Under the pieces are notes generated by a model that did no database searches, had not been told where the DNA came from, and saw only the letters and a list, made by a program, of their open reading frames with translations. From the NCBI GenBank assembly GCA_002381485.1, contig DFTJ01000014.1, positions 1,208 to 7,136 of the forward strand: DNA of 5,929 nt. Reading direction: 5' to 3'. Below, in pieces: positions 5,617-5,929 of this stretch (its first letter is position 1; the number at the start of each line of letters is the position of its first letter). Made by a program: the position numbers and the translations under genes. The stretch is from Candidatus Saccharibacteria bacterium UBA4215. GTDB lineage: Bacteria; Patescibacteriota; Saccharimonadia; Saccharimonadales; Saccharimonadaceae.

Positions 5617-5625
5617 TGCTATAAT
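5617..5625 (+). promoter_or_regulatory. Extended -10 promoter of the last gene
   Basis: TGCTATAAT is a perfect extended -10 (TG, one base, TATAAT at 5620-5625), ten bases before the ATG at 5636. The predicted transcription start near 5632 leaves at most about four untranslated bases. TTGCAC at 5604-5609 resembles a -35 box but is only ten bases from the -10, too close to work with it. Confidence 0.65.
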
Positions 5626-5635
5626 AATCCCAGTT

Positions 5636-5929
5636 ATGGAGCTTTTAAAACTTGTTCGGCGACGCTCATTTCTGAGTGAAGTCGTCTATACAGTTCTCAA
5701 TATCGCGCTGGCACTCGCCGTGGTGTCGGTGATTTACTTCACCGAATCTGTTTGGCTGGGTATCTTGATTGTTCTTATCAGTAAGTGGCGGATATTTGCC
5801 GTGCGGGTTCGCTATTGGTACGCGAATTTCCTATCGAACCTTGTCGATCTGATTGTCAGCGTAAGTGTTGTTATCCTACTGTTTACTGTCACGCAGGCGG
5901 GTATACCAACTGCACGTGAACTTGTGCTG
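5636..5929 (+). CDS. Membrane protein of unknown function (N-terminal part, runs off window)
   Basis: From the ATG at 5636 the frame stays open for 98 codons to the window edge. The protein begins MELLKLVRRRSFLSEVVYT: a short basic N-terminus, then a hydrophobic helix (about residues 18-38, YTVLNIALALAVVSVIYFTE). A second helix follows (about 39-50, VWLGILIVLISK), then a basic aromatic stretch (KWRIFAVRVRYWYANF, 50-65) that is likely cytoplasmic. A further hydrophobic helix (about 67-86, NLVDLIVSVSVVILLFTVTQ) completes the visible part. This is a multi-pass inner membrane protein. I do not recognise a named family and assign no function. The gene starts 33 bases after the LCP stop with its own leaderless-type promoter, so it need not be co-transcribed with the LCP gene, although read-through is possible because no terminator separates them. 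Confidence 0.8.
   Translation, partial: MELLKLVRRRSFLSEVVYTVLNIALALAVVSVIYFTESVWLGILIVLISKWRIFAVRVRYWYANFLSNLVDLIVSVSVVILLFTVTQAGIPTARELVL

Noticed and set aside
1..5929. Use of UGA as a sense codon (Gracilibacteria-type code).
   Set aside because: All genes read cleanly with the standard code, and parA ends at a TGA that overlaps the parB start in the usual coupled arrangement.

Overview
The window looks like ordinary core chromosome of a small-genome bacterium from the Candidate Phyla Radiation, most likely a Saccharibacteria (TM7) relative. This rests on the flavour of the ParB, LytR/CpsA/Psr (LCP) and C-terminal membrane proteins and on the dense gene packing; it is inference, not a database result. 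The code is standard: parA ends in TGA, overlapping the parB start, which argues against the UGA-glycine code of Gracilibacteria and Absconditabacteria. I see no mobile element, CRISPR array, tRNA, rRNA, phage gene or defence system.

Layout. Bases 1-291 hold the C-terminus of a membrane protein, (+) strand. A good promoter at 294-322 drives rplU (bL21, 372-680), which stands alone without rpmA. A 138-base gap (681-818) follows. It contains a 14-bp terminator-like hairpin, enclosed by a long 22-base inverted repeat that begins inside the last codons of rplU. A YdcF/DUF218 family gene (819-1511) runs on the (-) strand. Its promoter is divergent from that of parA-parB (1623-3268, coupled by a GTGA overlap). 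parB converges on lepB (signal peptidase I, 3265-3864, (-) strand), and the two stop codons share one CTAG. lepB is divergent from an LCP-LytR_C wall-polymer ligase gene (3962-5602, (+)). After it an unrecognised membrane protein begins at 5636 and runs off the end.

Functionally the block combines translation (bL21), chromosome segregation (ParA ATPase and ParB CTPase/DNA-binding protein), protein export (signal peptidase I) and envelope work (the LCP protein, possibly YdcF, and two membrane proteins). Their adjacency looks like a housekeeping neighbourhood, not a single pathway.

The most interesting signals are regulatory and structural. Four of the six visible gene starts that have their own promoter carry a TATAAT box only 7-13 bases before the start codon and lack a Shine-Dalgarno sequence, which predicts leaderless or nearly leaderless mRNAs. 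Three of these share the 9-mer GCTATAATA. The same boxes move two start codons inward from the longest reading frames (ydcF and the LCP gene). Six of the seven visible stop codons are TAG. I did not find a convincing new multi-gene system.
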